Assembly (NCBI GenBank): GCA_022836615.1
Contig: MU405248.1
Location: forward strand, 62,001-126,000
Length of the DNA stretch: 64,000 bases
Origin: Annulohypoxylon bovei var. microspora
Taxonomy: Eukaryota; Ascomycota; Sordariomycetes; Xylariales; Hypoxylaceae
Reading direction: 5' to 3'
Numbering within the stretch: the stretch's first letter is position 1; the number at the start of each line of letters is the position of its first letter. The position numbers were made by a program, and so were the translations under genes. The notes beneath the pieces are model-generated. The model had not been told where the DNA came from and did no database searches. It saw only the letters and a list, made by a program, of their open reading frames with translations. Shown here piece by piece: positions 12,167 to 23,016 of the stretch.

Positions 12167-14480
12167 CGCGCCGGTTCCGACTCGTATTCAGGAACCGGAG
12201 CGATTTATGGAGTCGGATTCAGTGGTTTACTGGTTTATCGATTGTCGTTGGAATCCTTTCGATTATCCTATCCTCCCACCAGTATAAAATTTATCGAGTA
12301 TTTTTCAACGAGAGTATTATATTAATGAACGGTTAAATTCTGCGCGGATTCGTAATTTTCGTGGCCTGTGGTTGTCATAGGCGGGTTTCTGAGGGTGTTT
12401 GAGGTTATGCGAGTAGTTGCGACGAAGGCGGAAACAGGAGTAAATCGGAACCTTTGAGGACAGCCGAGTCTCCTAAGTGTATTTCGTTATCGAACTGTCG
12501 AAGCCGACCGGCGGGTGAGATTGTTCTGACAGGTTGTAGAAGTTACGGTTGTGGATATGGAATGGGAAAGGCGAATGGTACAAGTTAGTGCTGATGAAGA
12601 GATAAGGTGAAATAATGTAAATGTCACTGTGGATGGGTATTGGATGTGTTGTAGAATTGGGCAGAGACAAAGGAAAGCGATGCTCAGCCACGTTAGAAGT
12701 TGCACGGGGTACAGCCAATTCGCGAAGGTTTTGAAATTACAGGCCGGCAGGCCAAGAAAAAACTACCTGTTAGTATCGACCTCGGGGTACGTACACCCTT
12801 ACACCCCTACACCCTCCAAGAAGAAACGAGGGAAACGGCTTGGCAAGGGGTATACGTATTATGCTGATGCACTGACGCACATCGCACATGCTTGCATAGG
12901 CCTGCATAGTGGCATAGTAGGATCGACCGGCTTGTTAGTTAATATTCAAAGATATTACTGGCCAAATCGAAAAAGCGGGACAAAAGAACCCTGACGGGAA
13001 CTATCGCGCCAGCGCGCTAACGTTAATTGAATCTAACAGCCTCTTTGCTTCCCGCGCCTAAGCCACTAGGTAGGCTGCTAGGTCAAGCCACTACAAATCA
13101 CGAACTAGATCCTATGAATATCAATCCTTACTAGGTACTCATCCTTCATCGTGAAAATCGATGATGATTGGATCTAATTAGATAAGGAATTATTGATGAC
13201 GTTTGAGGATGAACTTTGAGTTAACGTTTATCACATAGGTAATCGCATTGAAGTGATGAGACTATGGTGATTATATCGTATTACACATGAAGTAATTAAT
13301 ATAACTACTATTACTTAGCTTTGTGACTTGTGTCGCGAGATAGTAGGATGTTTCAGTTCATATATCAATTCTTACAACCTTAACATCAAGTCCCGACATA
13401 AATCGTACTAACTCGAGTTTAAAGAAAGTAAAAATAGCAATTATTTTCTACCTAGGTTCTTGGTTATTGTCGACTTTTGTGACATACGTACATAACTAGC
13501 GTCAATTAGCCACCAATCAATCGTTACATGTTGATTATATAATAATTTGGCTGCTAACTACCGACGATGAAACCTACCAAAGAGTATATGAAATAATACA
13601 ATTGTAGTAGAAAAGGTTCACATTTTCTATTATAAGTTCTCCTTATTTAATAAAATAATGGCCATCTTAACTAGTATGATTCAGTTTACTTTTTTGAGTA
13701 AGCATGTCCAAATTAGAAAAGTCATATATCCATGAATCGGCATAGTTCAATGGATAAAAACATACGTCATTATTATCGTCTTTAAACTTTTAGGTTCTCA
13801 CATCAGCTCCAGTCAAATACCTAAGAACTCATTATAATATAATGATAACTTTGAGAATAGTTATATAATATTAGTTAGTTATCCCTAGAAAAGAAGAGTT
13901 TGATATGATGCAGCTCTCTACTCTTTGCTAAGTATTTAACATTTAGTAACCACTACAGAGCAAGTGACGATCAATCCGCATTTCGTATGGTAGCCCGAGA
14001 CTATTTAGAAGATACTGGTCACACGAGCTTAGCAGCGTGTCATTATCCTAAATGATTTTCTAGCTATGAATTCCAGTAAGCCAAATAAGGCTGAAGAGTT
14101 TCTCTGTTCTGGGTAGGTAACCCAATCTTATTCAGACCGGACCAAACCACAATGGCTTCTATTATAACTAGGTACCTACCAACTAACACCGGCATATATG
14201 TAGAATCGAATTCTTCTCGTGAAAACTAGATAGGACATAGTAAACCCGTCTTCGGGGACACCAACCTACATATCAACATAGGCGGAATGCGTTGTTGTCA
14301 AGAGGGTTATGCTAAATAGATTTTTGGTATCCAATCTGCAACGCCATTCTACTCGAGTTATCTCCAAATCTCAATCGTCACGAAAACATCGCCTGTTTTC
14401 ACTATTACAAGCTCAGCGATCATAATTACCACTATAACTGGTAGTCACTAGGTAAGTGAGCTATCGTTATATATAAATAA
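12167..14480. other. AT-rich gene-free stretch
   Basis: The left part is the promoter of HFL1. From about 13.1 to 14.45 kb the DNA is strongly AT-rich with stop codons in all frames and no open frame above about 60 codons. A tRNA-A-box-like string near 13,740 lacks a B box. TAGGTACCTA-type words occur near 13,067 and 14,170. Confidence 0.45.
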
Positions 14481-15065
14481 ATAGCTCGACGACTACTACC
14501 AAGACATCATATAAGCTCAAGACGGTAAAGCGTGAAACCCCAGCAATTCTAGAGGCGAGACCGCCAGCCAAATTTACCCCTCGGCCTTCTCCTATATCTA
14601 CAGTTGACAAGAACGATCTCTCGACGGCTTGCGAGTGTCTCTCAACCCCAACACCTACCGCCACCATCAAAAGCACCTTCTCCTTAGCCCCAGTTGCAAT
14701 AAGATCCGTAGTGGTGGCAACGTACGTCAACCTCACAACCACAAGTATAATCACAGTCACCGCCATCACCTGTCCAACAGCACCGCAGTGCGGGAACCGG
14801 GGCCTCCAACGGGTGTCGTAGGAACCACAGCGCCAACAAGCAGAGCTCAGACGAAACACACAGTGCCTTCAAGCCCACGCGCTAGTTTCTACACGTACGC
14901 GGGCTGGTATCCGGTGCTTCGTGTCGTGTATGCCCGGGCTCAGGTGGCGCGGGCTTCCAGGCCTCTATTACGACGCCAGGTGGAACGGTCTATTTGGATT
15001 CTTATGTGGTGGGTTCGCGGTATCTCGTGTAGAATTCTTGCGATCAGGTCGCTGCGAAGCCCTTC
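14480..15065 (+). pseudogene. Probable relic of a Ser/Thr-rich secreted or cell-wall protein gene
   Basis: A GC-richer island in AT-rich DNA. From about 14,484 an open frame without a usable start encodes a T/S/P-rich sequence with paired cysteines ('ACECLSTPTPT', about 14,627) and a TVTA-type run ('TTTSIITVTAITCPTAPQC', about 14,738), a style common in fungal wall and surface proteins. It ends at TAG 14,819. Coding character then continues in another frame ('SFYTYAGWYPV', about 14,884), and then another ('CPGSGGAGFQASITTPGGTVYLDSYVV', split across about 14,930-15,015). No ATG, no splice pattern joining these frames and several frame changes suggest decay. An unrecognised multi-exon gene is the alternative. 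I do not recognise the family. Confidence 0.35.
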
Positions 15066-15800
15066 CTCGCTTTTGGCTAGGAGTCTTAAGGTATGTTGCT
15101 CCTAGGTTTAACTAGGGGGCATCACGGACGGTTTGGCGGAACGTCTTAAAAACATAACGTTAGGACCAGGAGTCTAACAATCAGGTAATTATGAATTGGG
15201 TGTAGTTAAAGGATCTTGATACTTATACACTTGTATAATCAATTGGGGAATATAGCGTATCGAGAAAATGTCACAATGTTCGCTGCTAGCAATATCAGGG
15301 GTACGAATTTTCATTAAGATAGCAACCTACATATGTATCACCCTATGTAACAGCCCACTAGCACTCGTGGAAGTTAACTTCTGGTCAGCGGATCCAGTTC
15401 GCTAGGTTAGGTGAATTGTATTTAAAGGGATTTATAGACTTAAGTCGGTCAGGAGAATAGAATGCCTGAAACCTTCGAAAACATTCATTCCATATTCATT
15501 GTGGTCGATTGGAACTCGTTTTCATTTGATTCCATTTGTGTTCCAAACTTTGATACCATATGATGCTCGGTATATGGCCTTGCGAGTATCGCGTTCCTCG
15601 TTAGAAGGTGCCCATTCTTCTCTGCTGGAGTTGACTTTGATATCACCCCATCTGAATTCATCCAATTTCATCCAATTCCATCTTGACAATGGATTGAACG
15701 GGTGTTGCAATTGCTGACGTTTGGTTGAATGAATGATTGCTGTATGTATGTATGTTGTTAGGTATCTGTGAATTCCCCTGACGTAGGCCGATGCCTTCTG
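15066..15800. other. Gene-free stretch between two relics
   Basis: AT-rich sequence with only short open frames. A minus-strand 138-codon open stretch (15,522-15,938) overlaps the right edge but reads as low-complexity without a recognisable domain; its upstream part may belong to the next relic. Confidence 0.35.
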
Positions 15801-16920
15801 TTTCGTAGTTGCTCGAGCATAGTAGTCGAGATCTGCACTAGGGGTGTTGTCATCCATATCGTGATGGAATTTATGCGAACCTCCTGGGTCCCGACGCGGG
15901 TTAAATGTTAGATGTCGTCGTTGTCGGCGTGCGCGCACTCGTCTACGATGTTGTCGTCCATTGCAAAGACAGCCTCGGTGATGTAGGAAGATATTCCCAA
16001 TCCTCGACGTACTTGCGCACCTTGTTTAGGGTGCGTGCGCGGGTATCAACCTAGGTATAATGCGCACGATGGGTTTGCCAAACTTGCTTTAAATATTCCT
16101 TGCCTTCGTACTTGAGCCTTCGATTTGCCCATATACCGGTCGGGTCCTTCCAGGTGGTTTATCTCATCTAGAGCGGGCACAACCTGCGCCTCGGGACTGT
16201 AATCCAGATACACCCTATGAAGCCCCGTACAGATGCTTGTCTTTTAAGAGACTCAAGAGTTTCTTAGTTCCGTCGTTATCCTCCAGGCGGAGTTTCTGAT
16301 AGTTGGATAGTCGAGAGCGATATATGTTCTAATGTTAGGAAACGATCCTCGCCAACCCTGTTCTCAATGTCCTGATCTTGATATCCTTCTTGAAATTTGC
16401 TGCTTCGTAATATTCAGGATCGGGTCTCAGTTTAACCACTGGACCCGGCACTGAAGCTTTTTATAATGTATTTGTAACGAAATTACTTGTCCTACTTCCC
16501 ATTCGGTTTCGCTGTTTAATTGTCGGATATTTTCCCGTACTCTCACACACGCACCTGGAGCCCTTCCCGAGGTGCCGGGTCCGCTATGATAGGAGTGACG
16601 CTGGTTTGGTACGGGTTCGGCGATGAGATGGGGTTGAAAGTCGGTCAAAGTAAGACTGGTTGTCGGGTGGGCCGTCGAACCAGTTCACGGATGCTATCGT
16701 GCTAGTGGACGACGGCCTATCATGATTTTTCTAGACCTTCGATAACTAGTCCTCCGACAGACCAGACCCCTGGTGGGCGGTTGATGAATTGACTGTCGTT
16801 TCTTGTAGTTTATCTCCTCTCTCAGAAGCTTGACTGTGTACTGACTCAATAGAAGGTTGTTGGGGTATTTCCGTGGACGGTCTGCTAGGAATGTTGTCAT
16901 TCCTTTTCCTTTAGACATCC
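15800..16920 (-). pseudogene. Probable decayed protein-coding gene, family not recognised
   Basis: The minus strand carries protein-like segments in different frames broken by stops. About 16,868-16,750 is a P/S/Q-rich stretch ('PQQPSIESVHSQASERGDK') ending in in-frame stops. About 16,690-16,600 reads 'VNWFDGPPDNQSYFDRLS', 16,530-16,465 reads 'SETEWEVGQVISLQIHY', 16,445-16,375 reads 'RPDPEYYEAANFKKDIKIR', and about 16,215-16,110 reads 'VYLDYSPEAQVVPALDEIN'. Segments keep order and strand, and the island is less AT-rich than its flanks. No set of canonical introns that I could find joins them, so frameshifts and nonsense changes are the simplest explanation. Function unknown. Confidence 0.35.
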
Positions 16921-17066
16921 ACTACGTAGGAGTGGTATCGTGTTCCAAGGTAAATGAGGTTATTAATGTATTTGTTAACTTCACGTTTTCTTTGTTGTGA
17001 TACGAAAGTGTGTTATTGGTGTGTTAGTATCTCTGTTGTAGTTTTAAGTAAACTATTGGAATGGAG

Positions 17067-17093
17067 GGTGACGGGCGGTGACGGGCGGTGACG
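17067..17093 (+). repeat. Short tandem repeat, 10-bp unit
   Basis: The unit GGTGACGGGC occurs 2.7 times without mismatch. Confidence 0.8.
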
Positions 17094-19281
17094 ATGCTGT
17101 AAATAGTTTGCAGGTACATGTTTTGCGAGGGTCTAAAGGTGACGTGTATGATGGCTGGTCCTAGCTCCCTAGTATCAATGACTCAAAGGCTGCAATGGTA
17201 AATATATGCTTTAGAGGTGTTAGGTCATATTAACGACGTCTAAGAAAACCAGATGACTCGACATTTGAACGATGGGAGAGCACATAATTAAAGACGATTT
17301 TAACAAGGAGATAAAGTAAAAGATCTTACTTTCCACTTGCAATTTAACAATATTTTTAAGTTGAAACAACTTTATAACCTGAACCTAGGTACGTAATGTT
17401 GATGCCCAGTGACTCGCTTCTTCGCAGCCATGGAAGATTATACGTAAATGTTCTCATTTACATACTACAATATCAACGGTAACTACTGGAAATTATACCA
17501 AGTTTGGACGTTAGCCATACATTAATTGTTAAAAGAAGTGTCAGAGGCCCGGTCGGATCAGTATCTGGTCCATCAGAGGTTATGAGTAGACTTCTAGGGC
17601 TGTTGGTGGCTGGTCCTAGCATGGACTGGACTGTATGTATGCATGCAGTGACCTTGAGCAGATAGGTACAATACACCTTGTGCAAAAACACTGTCGCTAC
17701 CATTTTAACACCGTGACAAGAAGAGTATGATCATATACCTACCTACCTAGGTAGATAGTCATTAACATCATGATGTTGCCTCAAACTGTTAAGTAAGTTG
17801 TTGATATCTACTTGAGAATGCATATTATTTCTAGAATTTACCTAAGTAATAAAATAAAGTTGACAGCCTTAAAGAGGTACTTGAGGTTTATGCCTATTAT
17901 GAAATCTATATTGAATTATTGGTGTAGTGACTGCTAATCTAGCTTTCTTAATGTTATTGCAACCCAATTCGCCGAACAACAAGACTAGGTAGGTGAGGTA
18001 CCTAGTAGGTTAGAAGAGAGAAAGAGAGAGGTAGGAAGGAGAATATATGAAGAACTATCCTCTCCTTTATGCTAGATATAAGTAGTAGCATTTACCATAG
18101 GAGCATGCGGGTCGATAATGCTTCGACAAGTTTCATTTTCTTCACTTTTAGCTGCGCTGAATGTTCATCGGTGAAACTCCTCTATTGTTTCCCACCTAAC
18201 ATCTTATGTCACCGTAAATGCTACGGTAGAGATATGGCTTCATGTTATCAAAGCACTTGGATTATTTATTGACGTGAGCTTTTAACGTTTGAACTTGCTG
18301 GACGAGGGAAGCTGACTCCGTATCTCAGTGAACGACTATCCCTCCTATTCCCTTGATTGGTAATAGGTAGTTACATAACACTCCTAAATCCTCGGGAGGT
18401 GTAGCCTATTGTTTATCAAAAAGGGGCCTACTCGAAAAGATGAAGGGTCATTAAGTAGGTAGCGGTAAAGATATCACCTCATAACTTTACAGCATAATTG
18501 ACATGAAGTGTATCTACAAGTTATATCGGATTGAAAAGGGGGGAAGTGGATGCCGGGCTTACCATACGAATTCAAACATATATCATTGTGCATAGGTAGG
18601 TGTACATATTAATACCGTCGGTACTATCGCTTGCCGTCTTAACTTTATACTGCTTGTGCAATCTCAAGAGTGACACAAGGAGTATCTGGATGGCCTCGAG
18701 TTTCTTCGGAAGATCAAGAGACATTCCAGTTGTTGCTTGCTCTAGGACTTAATGTGAAGCAAGTCTGACCCTCAAACCAAGAGACGGAAATTGTCAACAT
18801 ATGATTATCCCGTCGGAGAAGAGGGAATAAGAACAACTCCGTCAACGCAGTCTTCCATTGCCGAACATTCCGTCTGCCGGTTCCGGATACCGCAAGAGGC
18901 AAGCCACCACTAATTCATATGCTGAAATCAATTCCAGCCCGCAGTTATACCAGCCCATCTAGAGATTCCCATAAAAGTGACCATTCCAAGTCAAGGGCCC
19001 GGCCCGCTCTATCCCCCGGAAGCCTTCCGGCCACGTGTATGCCGAGTCACTATCACACGCCTCACACGTTTTTCTCGCAATTACAGGTCATTCAACTGTA
19101 CATTCCTCACGCCCTTAAAACATACATGCCGACGCGCCGACGCGCCAGAGGCGTCTCGGATTCCAGCAGCCGGGCGCACACTAGACCGCTTCCAGTATCA
19201 ACACTCTAACTCCCGCGTCGTGCCGCACAAGACCAGCAGCCGAGCTGACAGGCTTTGCGCCGTTCCAAACTAAGTAAAAAG

Positions 19282-19306
19282 CTCACCCTGCTCACCCTGC
19301 TCACCT
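19282..19306 (+). repeat. Short tandem repeat, 9-bp unit
   Basis: The unit CTCACCCTG occurs about 2.7 times in gene-free DNA. Confidence 0.75.
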
Positions 19307-19840
19307 AAGGCCGGCTTGCATATCAGGAACGAACCGAAAAAAGGCGTGCAAAATATAAAATTGAGACCCGTTCGGGAACAGCACCTAACATAATCTTCAG
19401 GAACCAAAAAAAGAGCCAAAAAAAGCCAAGAAGCTGTCTTTGGGGGCTGCCCAATTTTGATCGGCATTCAGGTGGCGCGCGCCAACATACGCCAATTACG
19501 GAAACTGAACAAGCCGGCGTTGTTGCCCGTCGTTACACACAGTACGGAGAATTCGAGAAACGCCGGTCGGTGCATCTTTGTCTGCTTTGTGTTGAAAAGG
19601 CTTGAAAAGCTTGAAAATACAAATCGAATATCGTATTGACTAGAGTTATTAATATCTTCTTTATCCGGATTTTATAGAACTATATGCCCATCATTATATA
19701 CGTGGCGACCTCTGAAGTCAGAGGTCAATTAACTCAGCAGGTTTTCGTACTGTAACGCACATGTAAAAGGTCAAGCTAGAGCAGCCAAAGGCGAGACAGC
19801 GAGTTATTATTTGTATTGGTCCGTCGGGCGGGAAGGCTTC

Positions 19841-19849
19841 GTCATGATG
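19841..19849 (+). repeat. Target-site duplication, left copy
   Basis: GTCATGATG, identical to the copy immediately beyond the right end of the element. Confidence 0.88.
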
Positions 19850-19906
19850 CAGTAGCTTTAAGGAAACAGGTGCCGTTTTTTAGATAAACAGGTGAAACCC
19901 ACTTTT
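19850..19906 (+). repeat. Left terminal inverted repeat
   Basis: Matches the reverse complement of 20,651-20,706 except for two substitutions and one extra A in the AAACCC/AACCC run. Confidence 0.9.
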
Positions 19907-20163
19907 ACATTTCAACCAATCAAAAGCGCGTAAGTCGCAGTTTCCAATTACGCCTTACACACACCATATATACACATACATCTTAAGCTTAAATAACCTT
20001 ATATTTAAAAAAGAAAAAAATAAATATCTTGTAATATTTAATCGAAATAATTAAGTAATTATTCTCGCTTTCTTTTCATTATATAATTACTTATATATCA
20101 CGCGATTTACGTCGTAAAATACTGAATTATATTAATAAGTAAGTAGGTATGTTGGCTTGTAGG

Positions 20164-20179
20164 GGTGTCACGTGACACC
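20164..20179. repeat. Perfect 16-bp palindrome with CACGTG core
   Basis: GGTGTCACGTGACACC equals its own reverse complement and lies inside the transposon, a little left of its middle. Confidence 0.9.
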
Positions 20180-20650
20180 GCTAAGAGATACCTACAGCGC
20201 CGTGATTTTAAACAACATAGCACCTCGAAGGAGCTGATGCATTCAAACAAAATTTATATCATTCAATCCGTTAGATTGAGAGCTTTGTAATGATATACTT
20301 CTTTCTGTCGTAAGTCATATATCTCGAAAGTTATTTGAATATTTCTGTGGAAAAGCCCGGGCCACAAAATGGTCTTCAAAAGGGCAGTGGGCCATGTGCG
20401 AGAGACAGTGCCTAACACTGTGTAAAGGCTGATCCCTTGTGTCACCGATTTAGGTAGTAAGCATGTGTTTTAGCTGGCAAAAAGTAGTGATTAAGTAATG
20501 AGGGGATATAAAATGTACAGTGCTTTACAGTATCAATAACACTGTTTCGCACATGGCCCACTTTCTTGCCACTTAAAGTGGTTTTATCAATGTAGCTAAG
20601 TATTGTGGGGTTTTCAAGGGTTTTCATGTTATAGCCAATAGTATGTGGGG

Positions 20651-20706
20651 AAAAGTGGGTTCACCTGTTTATCTAAAAAATGGCACCTGTTTCCTTAAAG
20701 TTACTG
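20651..20706 (-). repeat. Right terminal inverted repeat
   Basis: Inverted partner of 19,850-19,906; it ends TTACTG directly at the duplicated 9-mer. Confidence 0.9.
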
Positions 20707-20715
20707 GTCATGATG
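20707..20715 (+). repeat. Target-site duplication, right copy
   Basis: GTCATGATG, identical to 19,841-19,849. Confidence 0.88.
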
Positions 20716-21681
20716 TCAGTGGCTTGTGACTAGACCGAAAATCCTCATTTTAGATGTACGCAAGACGCGCTAAGCCTGTCACTATCTAATAGAGAAAATC
20801 TGCTTCCCCTGTTCCCCTGAACTAGTGTCAAATTAACAACTCACAATTCATCAAAGCGGCATGAAGCTTACACAGCTTACAGAATGTTGCATCCAAAGGG
20901 GCCTTACTAACACGGACTAAACTCTCCGGAACTTATTACCGCGAGATGATCATCTCCAAAAACTCGAGGTCGTTCCCGAATAGGTAGTCGTGCCTGACAA
21001 TTACCTAGTATCATCGACAAAGAACTACAAAGAACAGAAAGAACTACCTAGTAGGCGCTTATGTACCACATCAATACTGGAGATAAGTATATGATTATTA
21101 TAGATATCAACAACAGCTCTTTTATTGACTCCCAAATTGCCTAACTAGCTACTCATTCTTAGGTAGCCCCTGACCATCCCATTAACCCCCCCGCGATTGC
21201 CTGTTGGCCCGTGTTAATCCTGTATGTACTGGCGACGCCTTGCCACGCCTGTTGACTCCCTATTCCCTGCGTGGTGTGTTATGTTCGTCGTCCGTCCTCC
21301 ACGTCTCCAGCCATGAAGTTGAGCGATTCAAAAAATCCATCTAGATAATTGCTTTTTTTGGTACATGCCGGTCTAACAATCAATACTGCCGTAGACCCTC
21401 CCCTTGCGGCGGATGCTCATATACCGGGCCAGAGAACGAAATCCGAGCTAAGAATCGAACGTAGCATCGTTTAACTACGATGCTATGTATATGTGTGCGT
21501 AAAAACCCCGTGATTTTGTCCTAGAATCTCATTCTCCTAAAAACGCCGGCCTGGTATCTCGAAAATGCAATGCAAATGACTGACCCAATGTTGAACCCGA
21601 CCGAAAAAAATCGTGTACATCATGAACCGTTTTTTCTGTAAAAACGATTTCCTATCCGCCCTGAGATAAATTCACCTACTG
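20716..21681. other. Intergenic region downstream of WSC1
   Basis: No open frame of note. It should contain the 3' UTR and terminator of WSC1 at its right edge. Confidence 0.4.
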
Positions 21682-23016
21682 TCATTCCGCATCAGCTGGG
21701 TCCGGGTTCGTAGTTCGAAGTACTTTTCGCGAGTAGTCGTGGTTATCCTGTAGCGTGTTGATACTCTCGTGGCTCTTATTCTCGAAACGGCTGTAGATAT
21801 TGGCAGCGTATGGATCCATGCGAGGATCGTGTGGCATATATCGGCTGTTCCTCCGGCCTGACGAGGTATTATCACCATCCCATACCGAGGCCATTGCTGT
21901 AGTTGGTGTGCTCATCATACCGGCTGAGCTTCCCCGATGGCTTCCGGGCGAATCTGTCATATCATCCCCTTGTCCTCGTCTCCTACGACGGAGCCATAAG
22001 AAAACGCCGACTGCTATGGCTATGGCCACGATACCTAATACTCCTATTGCAACACCAACTGCCGCACCTGTCGAAAGCCCGTGCTGACTAGTACTCGCTC
22101 CAGCTGTGTCGCTTGCAGACGAGATGTCGGCTCCAGTCGTCGATGTTGGGGCTACAGTCACCGTCTGAAGACTGACGGTACCCCCTGCGGTAACTGTATG
22201 AACGGATACGGTCGGAGTGGTGGCTGTCGTTGCGGTACTTCCTGAGGACTTCTGGGACGAATCAGCACGTCTGCCCAGAATAGCATGGCTTCACATAAAG
22301 GAAAGACAAGATAAATCAGAAATTCGTAGCGCATACAGAAACAGTCGTCGTCGAGGGAACTGTTAAAGAAGAGGAAGAGGAAGAGGACGCTGTGGGAGTG
22401 ACAGTGACCGTATTGTGTACGGTCTCCGTAACTGGGTCCTGATGTCGGACAGAGTTAAAACGAAATGTCCCCCCTAAGCGTATCGAAGAAAGAGAACCCA
22501 GACGACATGATTCGAAGAGGTACTATTTTCCTCTAATAAAACAAGAACTGGAACACTTACTTGAGTTGTAGTTGAGCTGCTGCTGCTGCTGCTACCGCTA
22601 CCCTTCGTGCCCGTAGCGTCCTTGCTCAGGCTTATATACCCATATAATCCATCACCACCGCATGTATCGGACGGAAACCCGGGACAATCTTGACTGCATT
22701 TGGTGGTGTCTACCGTAGTCGACTCTTCGGGTGTGTAATTACTACACCAACAATCGCTATCCTGAACAACAGCGTATGCATAACTATCCACGCAGAAGTT
22801 GTAACAGAGTCCATCGGACTGATATATACTTGAGTCTTTAGATGCATTAGCCTGCAGCATGAGATAATTTCATATACAATCTAGATACTTACTAGCATTC
22901 GTCGAGGCTGTATTAATGCTTGCGCAATAAGCCATATCGAGGGATGCAGCAAGGCGTATATTGCCTATGAAGGCCAGCAGGCCTAAGAAGGCCATAGTCC
23001 GGCTGGTGAAAAACAT
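21682..23016 (-). CDS. WSC1: WSC-domain cell-wall stress sensor (Wsc1/Slg1 type)
   Basis: Exons on the minus strand are 23016-22893, 22835-22561, 22438-22337 and 22251-21682 (introns 57, 122 and 85 bp), giving 356 residues. An N-terminal hydrophobic signal peptide (about 1-25) is followed by a cysteine-rich WSC domain (about 30-105) with 'SSIYQSDGLCYNFCVDSYAYAVVQ', 'CWCSNY' and 'CPGFPSDTCGG'. Next is a long Ser/Thr-rich stretch, probably O-mannosylated (110-229), and one membrane segment (about 230-254) ending in five arginines. The short cytoplasmic tail ends with 'DNHDYSRKVLRTTNPDPADAE'-type sequence; such DYSR...TNPD tails occur in fungal Wsc1 homologues and in yeast contact Rom2. The layout matches sensors feeding Rho1 and the cell-wall-integrity MAPK pathway. 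Intron 2 is the longest and its boundaries are the least certain; other splice sites are supported by frame continuity and the WSC motif across intron 1. Confidence 0.9.

Larger units (their letters stand above)
16921..19840. other. Gene-free AT-rich stretch with short tandem repeats
   Basis: No supported gene. Contents: a 10-bp tandem repeat (17,067-17,093, unit GGTGACGGGC), TACCTACCTACCTAGGTA-type words near 17,740 and 17,990, and a 9-bp tandem repeat (19,282-19,306, unit CTCACCCTG). Overlapping open frames at 18,919-19,273 are short and featureless. Confidence 0.45.
19850..20706. mobile_element. Non-autonomous DNA transposon (MITE-like), 857 bp, Mutator-like by target duplication
   Basis: The ends are inverted copies: left TIR 19,850-19,906 and right TIR 20,651-20,706, about 56-57 bp with two substitutions and one single-base gap. 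Both start CAGTA(G/A)CTTTAAGGAAACAG reading inward. The element is flanked by a perfect 9-bp direct repeat, GTCATGATG, at 19,841-19,849 and 20,707-20,715, which is a target-site duplication; an 8-bp duplication does not fit. Nine-base duplications with long TIRs are typical of Mutator-like elements, known in fungi (for example Hop of Fusarium). The interior has no transposase-length frame; two 60-codon minus-strand frames (20,263-20,627) are unrecognised. The interior also carries a subterminal inverted pair (about 20,386-20,411 and 20,541-20,563) and a 16-bp palindrome. The intact duplication argues for a fairly young insertion. Superfamily assignment is inference. Confidence 0.88.

Noticed and set aside
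13735..13815. tRNA-like string with an A-box (TAGTTCAATGG)
   Set aside because: No B box matching GGTTCGANTCC and no acceptor stem pairing; at best a degraded tRNA relic.
18919..19273. Two overlapping frames of about 97 codons
   Set aside because: No domain, signal peptide or splice context; composition reads as random.
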